This document shows, piece after piece, positions 1 through 8,556 of a stretch of DNA of 43,737 nt. The DNA is from an uncultured Chloroflexus sp. Lineage in GTDB: Bacteria > Chloroflexota > Chloroflexia > Chloroflexales > Chloroflexaceae. A program made the translations under genes and the position numbers. Position 1 is the stretch's first letter, and the number at the start of each line of letters is the position of its first letter. The notes below the pieces were generated by a model, which saw only the letters and a program-made list of their open reading frames with translations, did no database searches and was not told the DNA's origin. Where the stretch lies: positions 1 to 43,737 of the forward strand of contig NZ_CAKZNK010000065.1 in the NCBI RefSeq assembly GCF_937129525.1, read 5' to 3'.

Positions 1-576
1 GGGTAATAACGGCCATTTGGCTGGCGTGATGGCGGTTGGTCATCAATCTCATGAAACTCACCCATCATTAGCGCGATGTGGATAGCTGACCTTTCCTCTA
101 AACCTGCTTGCTCACCGGGAGCAATGGGTTTCCCTGGCACGTTCGTAACAACCTCCTCTTGCAAACCGTTTCCCATCTAGTCGAGCGCTGAGCAGGTGGC
201 AGATCCGGTGAGTTCATTGCGACTCTCGCGTAAGCCGCTTCCAGCACACCTAATTGCTCTCAGCAATCGCTCGCGCTCCCAGAGGAATGACCCCATTGCG
301 TGATTACGAGATTTCTGTAACGCTACCCAGGACGTTAATCCCGCGAACGAATTCTCTTGCTGCGTCGCTCCACTCTGCTGTGTTTATCGCGAGGAGCAGC
401 AATCTCCCGTTGCAGCGTGAGATTCTTGCTTTGTTCCTTCCACATGCAGCGATGAGTGACGGGAGCTGCGTTTTCCAGCTTTTTGCCGTTTCTGATCGAA
501 GTTGCCGAATCTTTTGCCAGTTTTGCGCGGTTTTATATATGCAAGGTGTTTTCGCTCCCGCTGAAAGGAGACTGCA
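1..576. other. Non-coding or unrecognised left-edge stretch
   Basis: I recognise no gene here. A 108-codon open frame at 254-580 has no convincing ribosome binding site, a composition unlike the neighbouring proteins, and ends exactly on the start of the WXG100 gene, so I treat it as chance. Its 3' part (about 500-545) is AT-rich. A possible promoter for the downstream cassette is TTGCCA (514-519) with TATATG (536-541) at 16-bp spacing, which is weak evidence. Confidence 0.5.
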
Positions 577-855
577 ATGAGCGACCGCGTCCTCTCAACC
601 GCAACCGCGCGTGAATCGATTGAACGGTTTCAGCGCATCGTCCAAGGGCCTCTGTTGCAGCAGATCAGTGACCTGAACCGGGAAGGGCAGGTATTGTCAG
701 ACCCAAACAATTGGGACGGACGACTGGCGGCACAGTTTCGGGCGCACTGGGCTGAAACGCATCAGAAACTGCTTGCAATTCGGGATGCGCTTGAAGAGTT
801 GCGCCGGCAAGTTGCGCAGATTAATCAGAACATTATGCAGGCTGGCGGGCAGTAG
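577..855 (+). CDS. WXG100 family (ESAT-6-like) protein
   Basis: This 92-residue protein has the size and layout of WXG100 proteins: two amphipathic helices joined by a turn carrying W46-D47-G48. It is entirely helical in character and has no signal peptide. WXG100 proteins dimerise and are exported by, or help export through, type VII secretion systems driven by an EccC/EssC ATPase. Such an ATPase is encoded at the far end of the same gene run. The start is fixed by AAAGGAG (564-570) six bases before the ATG. A classical YxxxD/E export signal is not evident in the short C-terminal tail. The gene is first in the cassette, and a very stable hairpin follows its stop codon. Confidence in the family is high; whether it is secreted is inference. 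Confidence 0.82.
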   Translation: MSDRVLSTATARESIERFQRIVQGPLLQQISDLNREGQVLSDPNNWDGRLAAQFRAHWAETHQKLLAIRDALEELRRQVAQINQNIMQAGGQ

Positions 856-864
856 GCAGGACAT

Positions 865-896
865 GGCCGGTGGGAGCAAATACGCTCCTACCGGCC
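865..896 (+). terminator. Stable intercistronic hairpin after the WXG100 gene
   Basis: Arms 865-877 and 884-896 form a 13-bp stem with one G-U pair and a 6-nt loop. No T-run follows, so a full intrinsic terminator is unlikely. An mRNA-stabilising or partly terminating element that raises WXG100 output over downstream genes is more plausible. It also argues against starting the next gene at the ATG at 870, which lies inside the stem. Confidence 0.6.
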
Positions 897-950
897 TGTG
901 CGACAGCGGCAGTCAAAAAATGTTCGCCTGATCAATGTGGAGAATCGCAT

Positions 951-1745
951 ATGGCGCTAGCATTTCAAATCAGTCATGCCGAACTCTTATTGTTGCTGGG
1001 ATTGCTGGAGTTGCCCCGCCCCTTTGCGCTTGGTCAGAGTACGCTGCCGGCGCGTCCAGTTTTGGAGGGCGCCCTGAGCGCGGCTGCGGGTAGCCTAATG
1101 GCGCGTGATTTGCTGACATTGCCAGCTCAACCCGATGGTCAACCCACACCTCACGCCGAATTAGCGGCACTGCTGCGCGTGACAGCACTGGCCGATAGCC
1201 TCCTGATTGTCGTCGGCAACTCACCGGCAAGCCTTTTCCACATCAGCCGCGCAGGTGATCGTTTTGTGTTACATCAAAGCCCGGCACCCGACGTGCATCG
1301 TTTTGAGGCGCTGACCAGCGTCGAACAAATTCCTGAAATCATGCTCAAGATTCTGGGAGAAACGGATGTTCACGAACCGGATAACGAAACGCCAGTGCTG
1401 CTGCCCGGTGAGGCTGTGCTGACCGCCTTCAATGCGCTCCAGCAAAACGATGTGAATATGGCAATGTGGGCTTTGCAACAACGCAGCAATCGACCAGAAG
1501 CGGCGCGCGCGCTGGTTGAAGCAATTGGACCAAAACCAACTCGCTACGCCCTGGCCGCAATCCGGCAGATACGCGATCCACAATCTGAAGCTCGTGGAGC
1601 ATTGGTGATCACCGGACGCCAGGGCAGTTGGTGGGCTGCACAAGCGCCAGATCAAAGTGATCTGCTGGCATTGTGGCCGGTTGGGTGGGAAGGTCTGCGT
1701 AAACGGGTGCGGGAGTTCGGAGCGTGGATCTGTGAGGCCGCATGA
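951..1745 (+). CDS. EspG-like type VII secretion chaperone candidate
   Basis: The protein has 264 residues when started at the ATG at 951, preceded by GGAGA (939-943) seven bases upstream. A longer in-frame start at 870 lies in a hairpin without a binding site. The N-terminal third resembles the EspG pattern: a leucine-rich opening helix (AELLLLLGLLELP), then a segment with a SLMARDLL motif, then a leucine-rich LAALLRV helix. The rest is mixed alpha/beta with no transmembrane segment or signal peptide. EspG proteins are cytosolic chaperones for particular ESX substrates in actinobacteria. Here the gene sits between a WXG100 gene and a putative effector, overlapping the effector by 4 bp (ATGA), which implies translational coupling. 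The assignment rests on pattern and context. An immunity protein for the adjacent lipase is the main alternative. Confidence 0.45.
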   Translation: MALAFQISHAELLLLLGLLELPRPFALGQSTLPARPVLEGALSAAAGSLMARDLLTLPAQPDGQPTPHAELAALLRVTALADSLLIVVGNSPASLFHISRAGDRFVLHQSPAPDVHRFEALTSVEQIPEIMLKILGETDVHEPDNETPVLLPGEAVLTAFNALQQNDVNMAMWALQQRSNRPEAARALVEAIGPKPTRYALAAIRQIRDPQSEARGALVITGRQGSWWAAQAPDQSDLLALWPVGWEGLRKRVREFGAWICEAA

Positions 1746-3829
1746 ACACTGTTGCTGCCATTCCCGATCAGCTATATCGGTACGCTACCGCCATCACTGG
1801 TGAGAATGAGCGGTTGCAAATCGAAGCACGGGCATTAAACCAGGCTCTCGACCGATTCAGCAGTCGTTGCCGCGAGTATTCGGTTCCGGCAATCAGTGGC
1901 TTGAGCGCAGCGCTATTCGCTCACTGTCGCGCTATCGGCGAACTGGCAACCTGGGCACGGAGTATCGCCGATCGGTTTGCAACTGCCGATAGCGGGATGT
2001 TGAGCGGCAGAAATTACGCTCAAATGCTCATCGCGATGAGAGCAGGTCTGGCAAACCACCAGGTTGCGCGTCACTATCCGGGCTGGCTGCGTTTCGATCT
2101 CGGCGCGCGACTGGCGTGGCGCCTGATCTGGGAGGTACGCGCCCCGCGATTGACATGGTCGCTCATCAGCCTGAGTCGGCAGATCGCAGCTCGATTAGCA
2201 GCGAATTGGCTGAGCAGGATTGTTCTGCCATTCAGCCGGAACAGGATGAGCGCCATCTGGCCTTTCATCCGTTCTATGTTGGAAGCTCATCGTCAATGGC
2301 CAACACAAATCGGTTTGACTGCAATCATCCCCTGGCTCCCATGGCAGACAATGCTTATGCCGATTGGCAATCAACTATGGCGTGATCGGGTTTTGGTTCG
2401 GCTCCAGGCGATGGCAACCTCGATCGCATCACCCCTTATCAATGTAAGCTGGATGGCGCGCTTTACACCCACTTTGTTTGGGCCGTTAAGCGGATTTGTA
2501 GCGGCGCCGTCATTTCTGAGCGCACCGACAGGAATACCGCACACGCTCTTGCAACAGATTGTCGACCGATGCGTTGCGCTCGGATCAAGGGGCGCCAGTG
2601 CGATCTGGCACTATTATCAACAACGGCTGTTGCTTCAGTCACTACCCTGGCTATTATTGCTGCCCAATCGTGAGCAAAGCTGGCAACTCCTCCATCAAAG
2701 CATCTTGCTGAGCGGCAATATTGCCACCAGACAGCCGAGTCTATCGACTAATCTATTGACGTGGTTTCTTACCGGCGCGCAGATCGGAGGGGTAGTCGGT
2801 CTGGTCAGTGGACCGAGGCTGAAAGAACTGACTGCCGATCCAGCCAATGTACTGGCTACACTGGAAAGCGGCCTCTGGTTCGATAGTTTCCGTCATCTTT
2901 CACTGGACGATATGAGGGAACACGCCATTCGCCTCGAACAGCTCAACCGCAGCGCGCGAACTGCGCTCTTCCTTGGCCCGCTCACCCGACCGACAACCGG
3001 GCCAGACGCGGAACCAGATGGTCAGGCCACTGCCATCGCGGTCTTCCCACCACTCGAACGTCAGGTCAATCCAGGTCAACCCTACCGGATCACGCCAGCC
3101 GCACTGCAAGCGAATGCGCACGGATTGATTAGTCCATATTTCGGCGAGGAGGTGCGAGCAGCGCGAGTTGGCGAAAAAGAGTACGCAGTCGGCATCAGCG
3201 GTTTGAATCTCGACAATATGGCATACGGAACCAATGGTGTCGTTTCGGTAATTGAAACGGCAAGGGGTGTTGAACGAATTGAACACAATGCCTACTACCA
3301 AACCGTGCGTGAGCGGGTCTTGCGCGTGATCGATCAGTTACCGCCAGGCAGTTTGCTGCATCTGACCGGTCACAGTATGGGTGGGGGAATGTGCATTCTG
3401 CTAAGCAACGATCCACAAATACAACAGGCACTGAGCCAGGGCAACATTCGGCTAGTCAGCGTCACAACGCTGGGAGCAGTGCGCCCACAGGGAGAATGGG
3501 ATGACGTGCCGCAGATGATCAATCATCAACCGGTTATCGCGCGTCATTATGTCGATAGTGATGATGCTCTGTCCAAAGCGGTCGGCGCTGGTCACGATAA
3601 CGAGCGCTATCGTTTGACGGTATACGAGATCAACAATAACCGGGTTGATCAGCCGACCATTGCGCACAGCGCTTACGAGAGCTTTGATTACTCGCAGTTT
3701 CCGGAAGCGGCGCAGACGATGCCGTTTATGATCGATCCAAACCATTTCGAATTATTGCGAGTCCCAACAGGGACAGAACTAACACCGGTTGATCTGGAAT
3801 GGTTCCAGGAACCTCCGCTTTTTGCGTAG
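1742..3829 (+). CDS. Putative type VII effector: WXG/LXG-like N-terminus with C-terminal lipase domain
   Basis: This 695-residue protein has three parts. Residues 1-85 form helices ending in a RFATADS-like segment reminiscent of the end of WXG100/LXG helical hairpins. The middle (about 90-430) is Trp/Leu-rich with several hydrophobic stretches (for example LLLQSLPWLLLL and a Gly-rich GAQIGGVVGLVSG). The C-terminal part (about 440-690) looks like an alpha/beta hydrolase of the class 3 lipase type. It contains the nucleophile elbow G543-H-S545-M-G-G548, Asp candidates at D605/D607/D608 and a late His candidate H668 in a DPNHFEL context. There is no Sec signal peptide, which fits export by a WXG100-linked pathway. 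The start overlaps the EspG-like gene by 4 bp. Function as a secreted phospholipase or toxin is inference; a membrane-associated housekeeping esterase is the alternative. No obvious immunity gene follows. Confidence 0.6.
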   Translation: MNTVAAIPDQLYRYATAITGENERLQIEARALNQALDRFSSRCREYSVPAISGLSAALFAHCRAIGELATWARSIADRFATADSGMLSGRNYAQMLIAMRAGLANHQVARHYPGWLRFDLGARLAWRLIWEVRAPRLTWSLISLSRQIAARLAANWLSRIVLPFSRNRMSAIWPFIRSMLEAHRQWPTQIGLTAIIPWLPWQTMLMPIGNQLWRDRVLVRLQAMATSIASPLINVSWMARFTPTLFGPLSGFVAAPSFLSAPTGIPHTLLQQIVDRCVALGSRGASAIWHYYQQRLLLQSLPWLLLLPNREQSWQLLHQSILLSGNIATRQPSLSTNLLTWFLTGAQIGGVVGLVSGPRLKELTADPANVLATLESGLWFDSFRHLSLDDMREHAIRLEQLNRSARTALFLGPLTRPTTGPDAEPDGQATAIAVFPPLERQVNPGQPYRITPAALQANAHGLISPYFGEEVRAARVGEKEYAVGISGLNLDNMAYGTNGVVSVIETARGVERIEHNAYYQTVRERVLRVIDQLPPGSLLHLTGHSMGGGMCILLSNDPQIQQALSQGNIRLVSVTTLGAVRPQGEWDDVPQMINHQPVIARHYVDSDDALSKAVGAGHDNERYRLTVYEINNNRVDQPTIAHSAYESFDYSQFPEAAQTMPFMIDPNHFELLRVPTGTELTPVDLEWFQEPPLFA

Positions 3830-3988
3830 ACAAATTTGAGGCAACCCAACATGTAGCGAGACAGGCATTTCTCTGCCGGTGTCTGGACTATTTCGAGTTG
3901 TTGAGATGTTGCCGGTGTCAGAACCTGACATCGGGAAAACCGGAACGGTTCCAGAAACTATCGTGTTCAGTATAGCAGGAGACAGGCT
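3830..3988. other. Gap with small palindromes before the second WXG100-like gene
   Basis: This 159-nt gap interrupts the otherwise coupled cassette. It holds the inverted repeat TGTCAG-AAC-CTGACA (3916-3930) and the short palindrome GGAACGGTTCC shortly after it, and repeats the decamer TGCCGGTGTC. A regulator site or secondary promoter is possible, but I see no convincing -35/-10 pair. Confidence 0.35.
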
Positions 3989-4318
3989 ATGAGTCGGCCT
4001 GATGTATGGTGGGACTGGCACGCCGCCGATGAAGCAGTTGGCGCACTGCGCCGCATAGCAGACGCACTTGATACTGCTGCCACTCAGCGCGCTCGCATAG
4101 CCGATGAACTACTGGCAGGACTGGCAGGGCCGCGTAAGAGCGAATGGACTGCGCGCCATGCAGCTATCCAATCGGAAGCGACTCAGCTTCGTGAACAGTG
4201 TTTGCGCGCAGCGCAAGCGATTACACAAGTCAGTGCGCGCGCCCGCGCAGATCAAGATCGGATCAACCGGGAGCGGCTCGCCCATCAACAGGCAGCGAAA
4301 TATGGCGGACAACAGTAG
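3989..4318 (+). CDS. WXG100-like helical hairpin protein lacking the WxG turn
   Basis: This 109-residue protein consists almost wholly of two long Ala/Arg/Gln-rich helices separated by a GLAGPRKSEW turn near residues 44-53. It matches the overall plan of WXG100-like proteins of actinobacterial ESX loci, with the turn tryptophan displaced: Gly-Pro is present and Trp comes later. The strongly charged C-terminal helix (RARADQDRINRERL) ends in a KYGGQQ tail. The start has AGGAGA about 8 nt upstream. Its 3' end overlaps the start of the EccC-like ATPase gene by 17 bp. The likely role is substrate or adaptor partner, possibly as heterodimer with the WXG100 protein at 577-855. The pairing is inference. 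Confidence 0.6.
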   Translation: MSRPDVWWDWHAADEAVGALRRIADALDTAATQRARIADELLAGLAGPRKSEWTARHAAIQSEATQLREQCLRAAQAITQVSARARADQDRINRERLAHQQAAKYGGQQ

Positions 4319-7300
4319 CACTTTCAACCGTCCACCGCGTCTGCGCCCGCGCTGGAGCGCAGAAACAGTCGATTTGCCGGCTCCACCTGCGCCGTTATCG
4401 CCCCAAACCAATACCGTATGGCTGCAAGCGATCCTGCCCATCATTGCGGCGCTACTCTTCGGTGCGAGTGCGCTGGCAGGTTATGGTTCGTGGCTGGCGG
4501 CGTTACCGGCGCTCATTCTGGCGGTCTTGAGCAGCGGGGCAACCCTGATCTACGAACGCAACAATCGGCGGCGCAGTGTTAAAGATTTTGCAGAACAACA
4601 GGCGCTCTTCGCCGATCGGCTGGCCGCAGCGCGATCGCGTTTACGCCGCCTACACGAGGAGGAACGAGCCGCCCGTCGCTACCTTGCTCCTGATCCGGCT
4701 GAACTACTGCGGATTGCTGGAGCTGACGGCAGACCACGAGCGCCAGAACCGCGGCTGTGGGAACGACGATTGAGCGATGACGATGCCCTCGATCTACGCC
4801 TGGGCAGCGGCGCGATGCCGGCATCGAGCCGGGCAGTTGTGACGCCGAATACTCCGGCTGATCGTCGGATTGATCAGATCATTGCTGAGCATAGCACCTT
4901 GCATCAGGTACCCATCTGCTTGCCGCTCCTTCACCTCGGATCACTTGGGATTGCCGGATCGCGCCCGGCAGTATTAGGTCTGGTATACGCAATGCTGGCG
5001 CAGGCTGCCACACTGCATGCCCCCACTGAATTGCGTATCGCCCTGATTGCGACCACCAATGCTATTGCCGACTGGCAGTGGATCGCGCGTCTGCCACACA
5101 GCCAGACTCCCGGCGAGATGCAGATTGGGCGAGTGCTGGCAGCCGCTGAACCGGCTGCGATTGAGCGTCTGTTGACCTTCTTGCTTGATGAGTTGAGTCG
5201 GCGACGAGAAACTACATCGTCCAATCCATTGCCAATCATCATTGTGGTTGACAGCGCTGCGCTTGTCACCAGACATACCGCGCTTGGTCAACTCTTACGT
5301 GATGGCGGCAGATACGGTCTGATAGTTGTGGTCTTGACCGACGACTGGGCAAATGTGCCCGATCACTGCGCAGCAGTGGTTGAGGTCGATCAGCGCATGG
5401 GACGCTGGATGCGAGCGGGTGAAGCATGGCCTACAACTCCCTTCCAGCCAGATCTGCTCGAGCGCGCCGATATTGAACGGCTTGCCAGCCGACTGGCAAC
5501 CATCCGCCTCAATGAGATTGGGTCTGGTCTGCACTTGCCGCGCCATGTGCGATTGCTCGATCTGCTGGATTTACCGGCTGGTGATGGGCATTCGATCCCG
5601 GCAGGCTGGCTGCAACAACCGACGAGTAGCTGGCACCCTGAAGTGCCGATCGGCGTAATGGGCGAATCCAAACCATGCTGGCTCAATCTCAACGAGCAGC
5701 AACATGGGCCGCATGGCATCATCGCTGGCGCGACCGGCGCGGGCAAGAGTGTCTTGCTGCAAACAATGATTGCAGCGCTTGTCATCACCCACGGCCCCGA
5801 TCGACTCAACCTGCTGCTGATCGACTTCAAAGGCGGCGCAGCGCTGGCACCTTTTGCCAACCTTCCCCATACCACCGGCTTTGTCACCGATCTCGATGAT
5901 CGACTGGCAACGCGAGCCATTGCCGCCATCAATAGTGAACTGCGGCGACGCAAAACGATACTACGCACTGTCGCCGAACGGCATGGCATCCACGTCGAGA
6001 ATATTGCCGATTATCGCGCGCTGGCCCGTCAACACCCGCTGGAACCATTGCCCAATTTGCTCATCGTTCTGGATGAATTTGATGAAATGGCCCGTAGTTG
6101 CCCCGATTTTGTCAGCGCGCTGGTGCGCGTTGTCAAGCAAGGTCGATCACTAGGGGTACATCTCTTGATTGCCACCCAGCAACCAGGTCGGGTTGTCAGC
6201 GATGAGATTCGGAGCCAGTTGAGCTACTTTATCGCGTTACGACTGGGTAGCAGCGAGGATAGCCGGGAGATGTTACAGCGCCCCGATGCCGCGTTTTTAC
6301 CGCCACAACTACCCGGTCGCGCCTATGTGCGCAGCGGCGGTGAAGTGCGGCTGGTGCAGGTAGCGCGCCTCACGGCGCAGCCCGATGGACAGAGCGATCT
6401 TGAGCTGATCACGCAACGATTATGCGCTACCGGACAGAGATTTCTTGCGACGCTCAACTGGCAACCACCGTCAATCTGGCAACCACCTCTTTCACCCCGA
6501 CTCACGCTTACTGCGCCAACCACCGGTTTGGAAGTGGCAATTGGCCTTCTTGACATACCGCAGCAGAGCCGGCAAACACCGCTACTTATCCATCTGCAGA
6601 ACGGACACCTGGCCCTATTCGGCGGACCGGCCAGTGGCAAGAGCGTGGCGCTACTCCGGATTGTGCTGGATCTCGCGGCACGGATGTCGCCTGAACAGCT
6701 CTGGTGCTATGTTATCGATGGCGACGGCTATCTACTCAATTTGCTGGCCGATCTGCCCCACATTGGCGCAATAGTGCGACCTTTCGAGCGCGAAGCGCTA
6801 CAGGCGCTGTTTCGCCAACTGGAACACCTCTTGCGTGAACGACGCACTCGTATGACCGCCGGTCAGTCACCAGGGCCGCCGGTGTTGTTGATCATCGACC
6901 GGCTGGCGGTAGTGCGTGATGAATTGCGTGACGCTTATGGCGAAAGCGATCTGACCGAACTGGTGCGCCTTGCCCGTAACGGACGTGATCTTGGACTCCA
7001 CCTCATCATCAGTGCCGAACGACCGGCAGATCTCCCGCATCGACTGGCAATGCAGTTCGAGCAACGACTGGCATTGCGCATGACCGAGCTGAATGACTAT
7101 GCCGAGGTTTTCGGACAACGACCACCGGCTCACCTGCCACCGGCAACCCCAGGTCGCGGTTACTGGCTGCACCCCGATGAGGGCTTGTTAGAAGTGCAGA
7201 TTGCCCTACCCGCTGGAATGAATGAAACCCAGGATGAGCGTGAGCTGGCGAGAGCAATTCGGATGCAAACGGCAACTCTGGCTGCGGCGACACCAGCGTC

Positions 7301-8054
7301 TAACGCAGGCCCACCATCGCTGGCGCTGCTTCCAGAACATGTATCGAAAACAAAGCTCCCGCCGGGCAAACAACTTGAGCGCGCGCTCATCCTTCCATGC
7401 GGCTGGGCCATTGAGCCTCCTGGCCCAGCCACGCTTCGCCTCAGCCCGGAAACGCCACACGCCCTGCTAATCGGCCCACGACGTAGCGGTAAAAGCACGA
7501 CTCTCATTACGCTGGCGCAGATCGCAGCCGGCGTATCGCCTCCTATCCAACTGATCATTGTGGATGGGCCGCGCCGGAGTCTCAGTCGGCTGCAAACGCT
7601 TACGCCAACCGCGCGCTACGTTGCCGACGAAACCAGCATTACCGCACTGAATGATGAATTTATGGACCTACGACGCAAAGCAGACCGTAAGTATCTGCTA
7701 ATTATTGACGACTATCATCTCTGCCGTGAACGCTGGCGCGATCACTTTACCCAAAATTACAGCACCACACCTAACCTGTTCAGTCAGCTCGTCGAACTGG
7801 CTCAAACCGGCGACGAATCGTTGCATCTATTCGTTAGCGCCGGTATCAGCTATGCTGACGACCAGTTGTTGCGCGCACTCGATGGCGCGCGGAGCGGAAT
7901 CGTACTCTGGCCGGGCCGCTATGATACCGGCACCCGCTTGCTCGGCCTAAACCTGCCGTTAACCGATCAGCGCCAGCTTGAACAACCACCAGGCCGGGCA
8001 CTGCTGGTAAATGGGGATGATGAGCCGCAGATGATCCAGCTTGCTGGGGAATGA
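4302..8054 (+). CDS. EccC-type FtsK/SpoIIIE ATPase of type VII secretion, three ATPase domains
   Basis: This 1250-residue protein has two adjacent transmembrane helices near residues 38-82, a linker, then three FtsK/SpoIIIE-like P-loop domains. Walker A motifs lie at 476-483 (GATGAGKS), 774-781 (GGPASGKS) and 1058-1065 (GPRRSGKS). Walker B aspartates are D591, D866 and D1136. Only the first domain also has the catalytic glutamate next to it (D591-E592); the others have D-R and D-D. This arrangement is that of EccC, the motor of ESX secretion, in which WXG100 partners bind the last domain. I chose the ATG at 4302 because the preceding in-frame region lies inside the WXG100-like gene and encodes a different kind of sequence; the ribosome site is weak, suggesting coupling to the upstream gene. 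The stop codon coincides with the first base of a tandem repeat. Confidence 0.88.
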   Translation: MADNSSTFNRPPRLRPRWSAETVDLPAPPAPLSPQTNTVWLQAILPIIAALLFGASALAGYGSWLAALPALILAVLSSGATLIYERNNRRRSVKDFAEQQALFADRLAAARSRLRRLHEEERAARRYLAPDPAELLRIAGADGRPRAPEPRLWERRLSDDDALDLRLGSGAMPASSRAVVTPNTPADRRIDQIIAEHSTLHQVPICLPLLHLGSLGIAGSRPAVLGLVYAMLAQAATLHAPTELRIALIATTNAIADWQWIARLPHSQTPGEMQIGRVLAAAEPAAIERLLTFLLDELSRRRETTSSNPLPIIIVVDSAALVTRHTALGQLLRDGGRYGLIVVVLTDDWANVPDHCAAVVEVDQRMGRWMRAGEAWPTTPFQPDLLERADIERLASRLATIRLNEIGSGLHLPRHVRLLDLLDLPAGDGHSIPAGWLQQPTSSWHPEVPIGVMGESKPCWLNLNEQQHGPHGIIAGATGAGKSVLLQTMIAALVITHGPDRLNLLLIDFKGGAALAPFANLPHTTGFVTDLDDRLATRAIAAINSELRRRKTILRTVAERHGIHVENIADYRALARQHPLEPLPNLLIVLDEFDEMARSCPDFVSALVRVVKQGRSLGVHLLIATQQPGRVVSDEIRSQLSYFIALRLGSSEDSREMLQRPDAAFLPPQLPGRAYVRSGGEVRLVQVARLTAQPDGQSDLELITQRLCATGQRFLATLNWQPPSIWQPPLSPRLTLTAPTTGLEVAIGLLDIPQQSRQTPLLIHLQNGHLALFGGPASGKSVALLRIVLDLAARMSPEQLWCYVIDGDGYLLNLLADLPHIGAIVRPFEREALQALFRQLEHLLRERRTRMTAGQSPGPPVLLIIDRLAVVRDELRDAYGESDLTELVRLARNGRDLGLHLIISAERPADLPHRLAMQFEQRLALRMTELNDYAEVFGQRPPAHLPPATPGRGYWLHPDEGLLEVQIALPAGMNETQDERELARAIRMQTATLAAATPASNAGPPSLALLPEHVSKTKLPPGKQLERALILPCGWAIEPPGPATLRLSPETPHALLIGPRRSGKSTTLITLAQIAAGVSPPIQLIIVDGPRRSLSRLQTLTPTARYVADETSITALNDEFMDLRRKADRKYLLIIDDYHLCRERWRDHFTQNYSTTPNLFSQLVELAQTGDESLHLFVSAGISYADDQLLRALDGARSGIVLWPGRYDTGTRLLGLNLPLTDQRQLEQPPGRALLVNGDDEPQMIQLAGE

Positions 8055-8556
8055 ACGAACCGTCTGCCACAACGGTACCTGCCGGCTGAACACGTGATGA
8101 GCGGCAAATGCGCAATCTGCAAGGGGGTAACCATCGCGTTGTTTACCGCCTGGCGCGGTAGCGCCCGGCGCAAAATAGCTTGCGAGGAGAGCACCTTCTT
8201 GAGCATATTCCTCGCAACCGGGGTCACACCTGTCGTTAGCCGGTAATCTGGTTCGCGTCCCGCACAGTGAACGAACCGTCTGCCACAACGGTACCTGCCG
8301 GCTGAACACGTGATGAGCGGCAAATGCGCAATCTGCAAGGGGGTAACCATCGCGTTGTTTACCGCCTGGCGCGGTAGCGCCCGGCGCAAAATAGCTTGCG
8401 AGGAGAGCACCTTCTTGAGCATATTCCTCGCAACCGGGGTCACACCTGTCGTTAGCCGGTAATCTGGTTCGCGTCCCGCACAGTGAACGAACTGTCTGCC
8501 ACAACGGTACCTGCCGGCTGAACACGTGATGAGCGGCAAATGCGCAATCCGCAAGG
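8052..8556. repeat. 216-bp direct tandem repeat, 2.3 copies
   Basis: Copy 1 spans 8052-8267, copy 2 8268-8483, and a partial copy 3 8484-8556. The full copies look nearly identical. The array starts exactly at the TGA stop of the ATPase gene. Each full unit carries an inverted repeat TTGCGAGGA/TCCTCGCAA (8180-8188 and 8209-8217 in copy 1) and a CGCGGTAGCGC motif. Because 216 is divisible by three, long minus-strand open frames run through it, but they have no supporting features. It may be a duplicated intergenic element or a structured-RNA unit. Confidence 0.9.

Noticed and set aside
254-580. 108-codon open frame ahead of the WXG100 gene
   Set aside because: No binding site, unusual composition, and overlap with a well-supported start.
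870-950. N-terminal extension of the EspG-like protein to the ATG at 870
   Set aside because: It falls within a strong hairpin without a Shine-Dalgarno, whereas ATG 951 has GGAGA at ideal spacing.
5390-5989. 199-codon minus-strand frame
   Set aside because: Antisense to the first ATPase domain, a by-product of GC-rich codon use.
8052-8556. CRISPR array
   Set aside because: Unit is 216 bp with direct abutment and no spacers; no cas genes.
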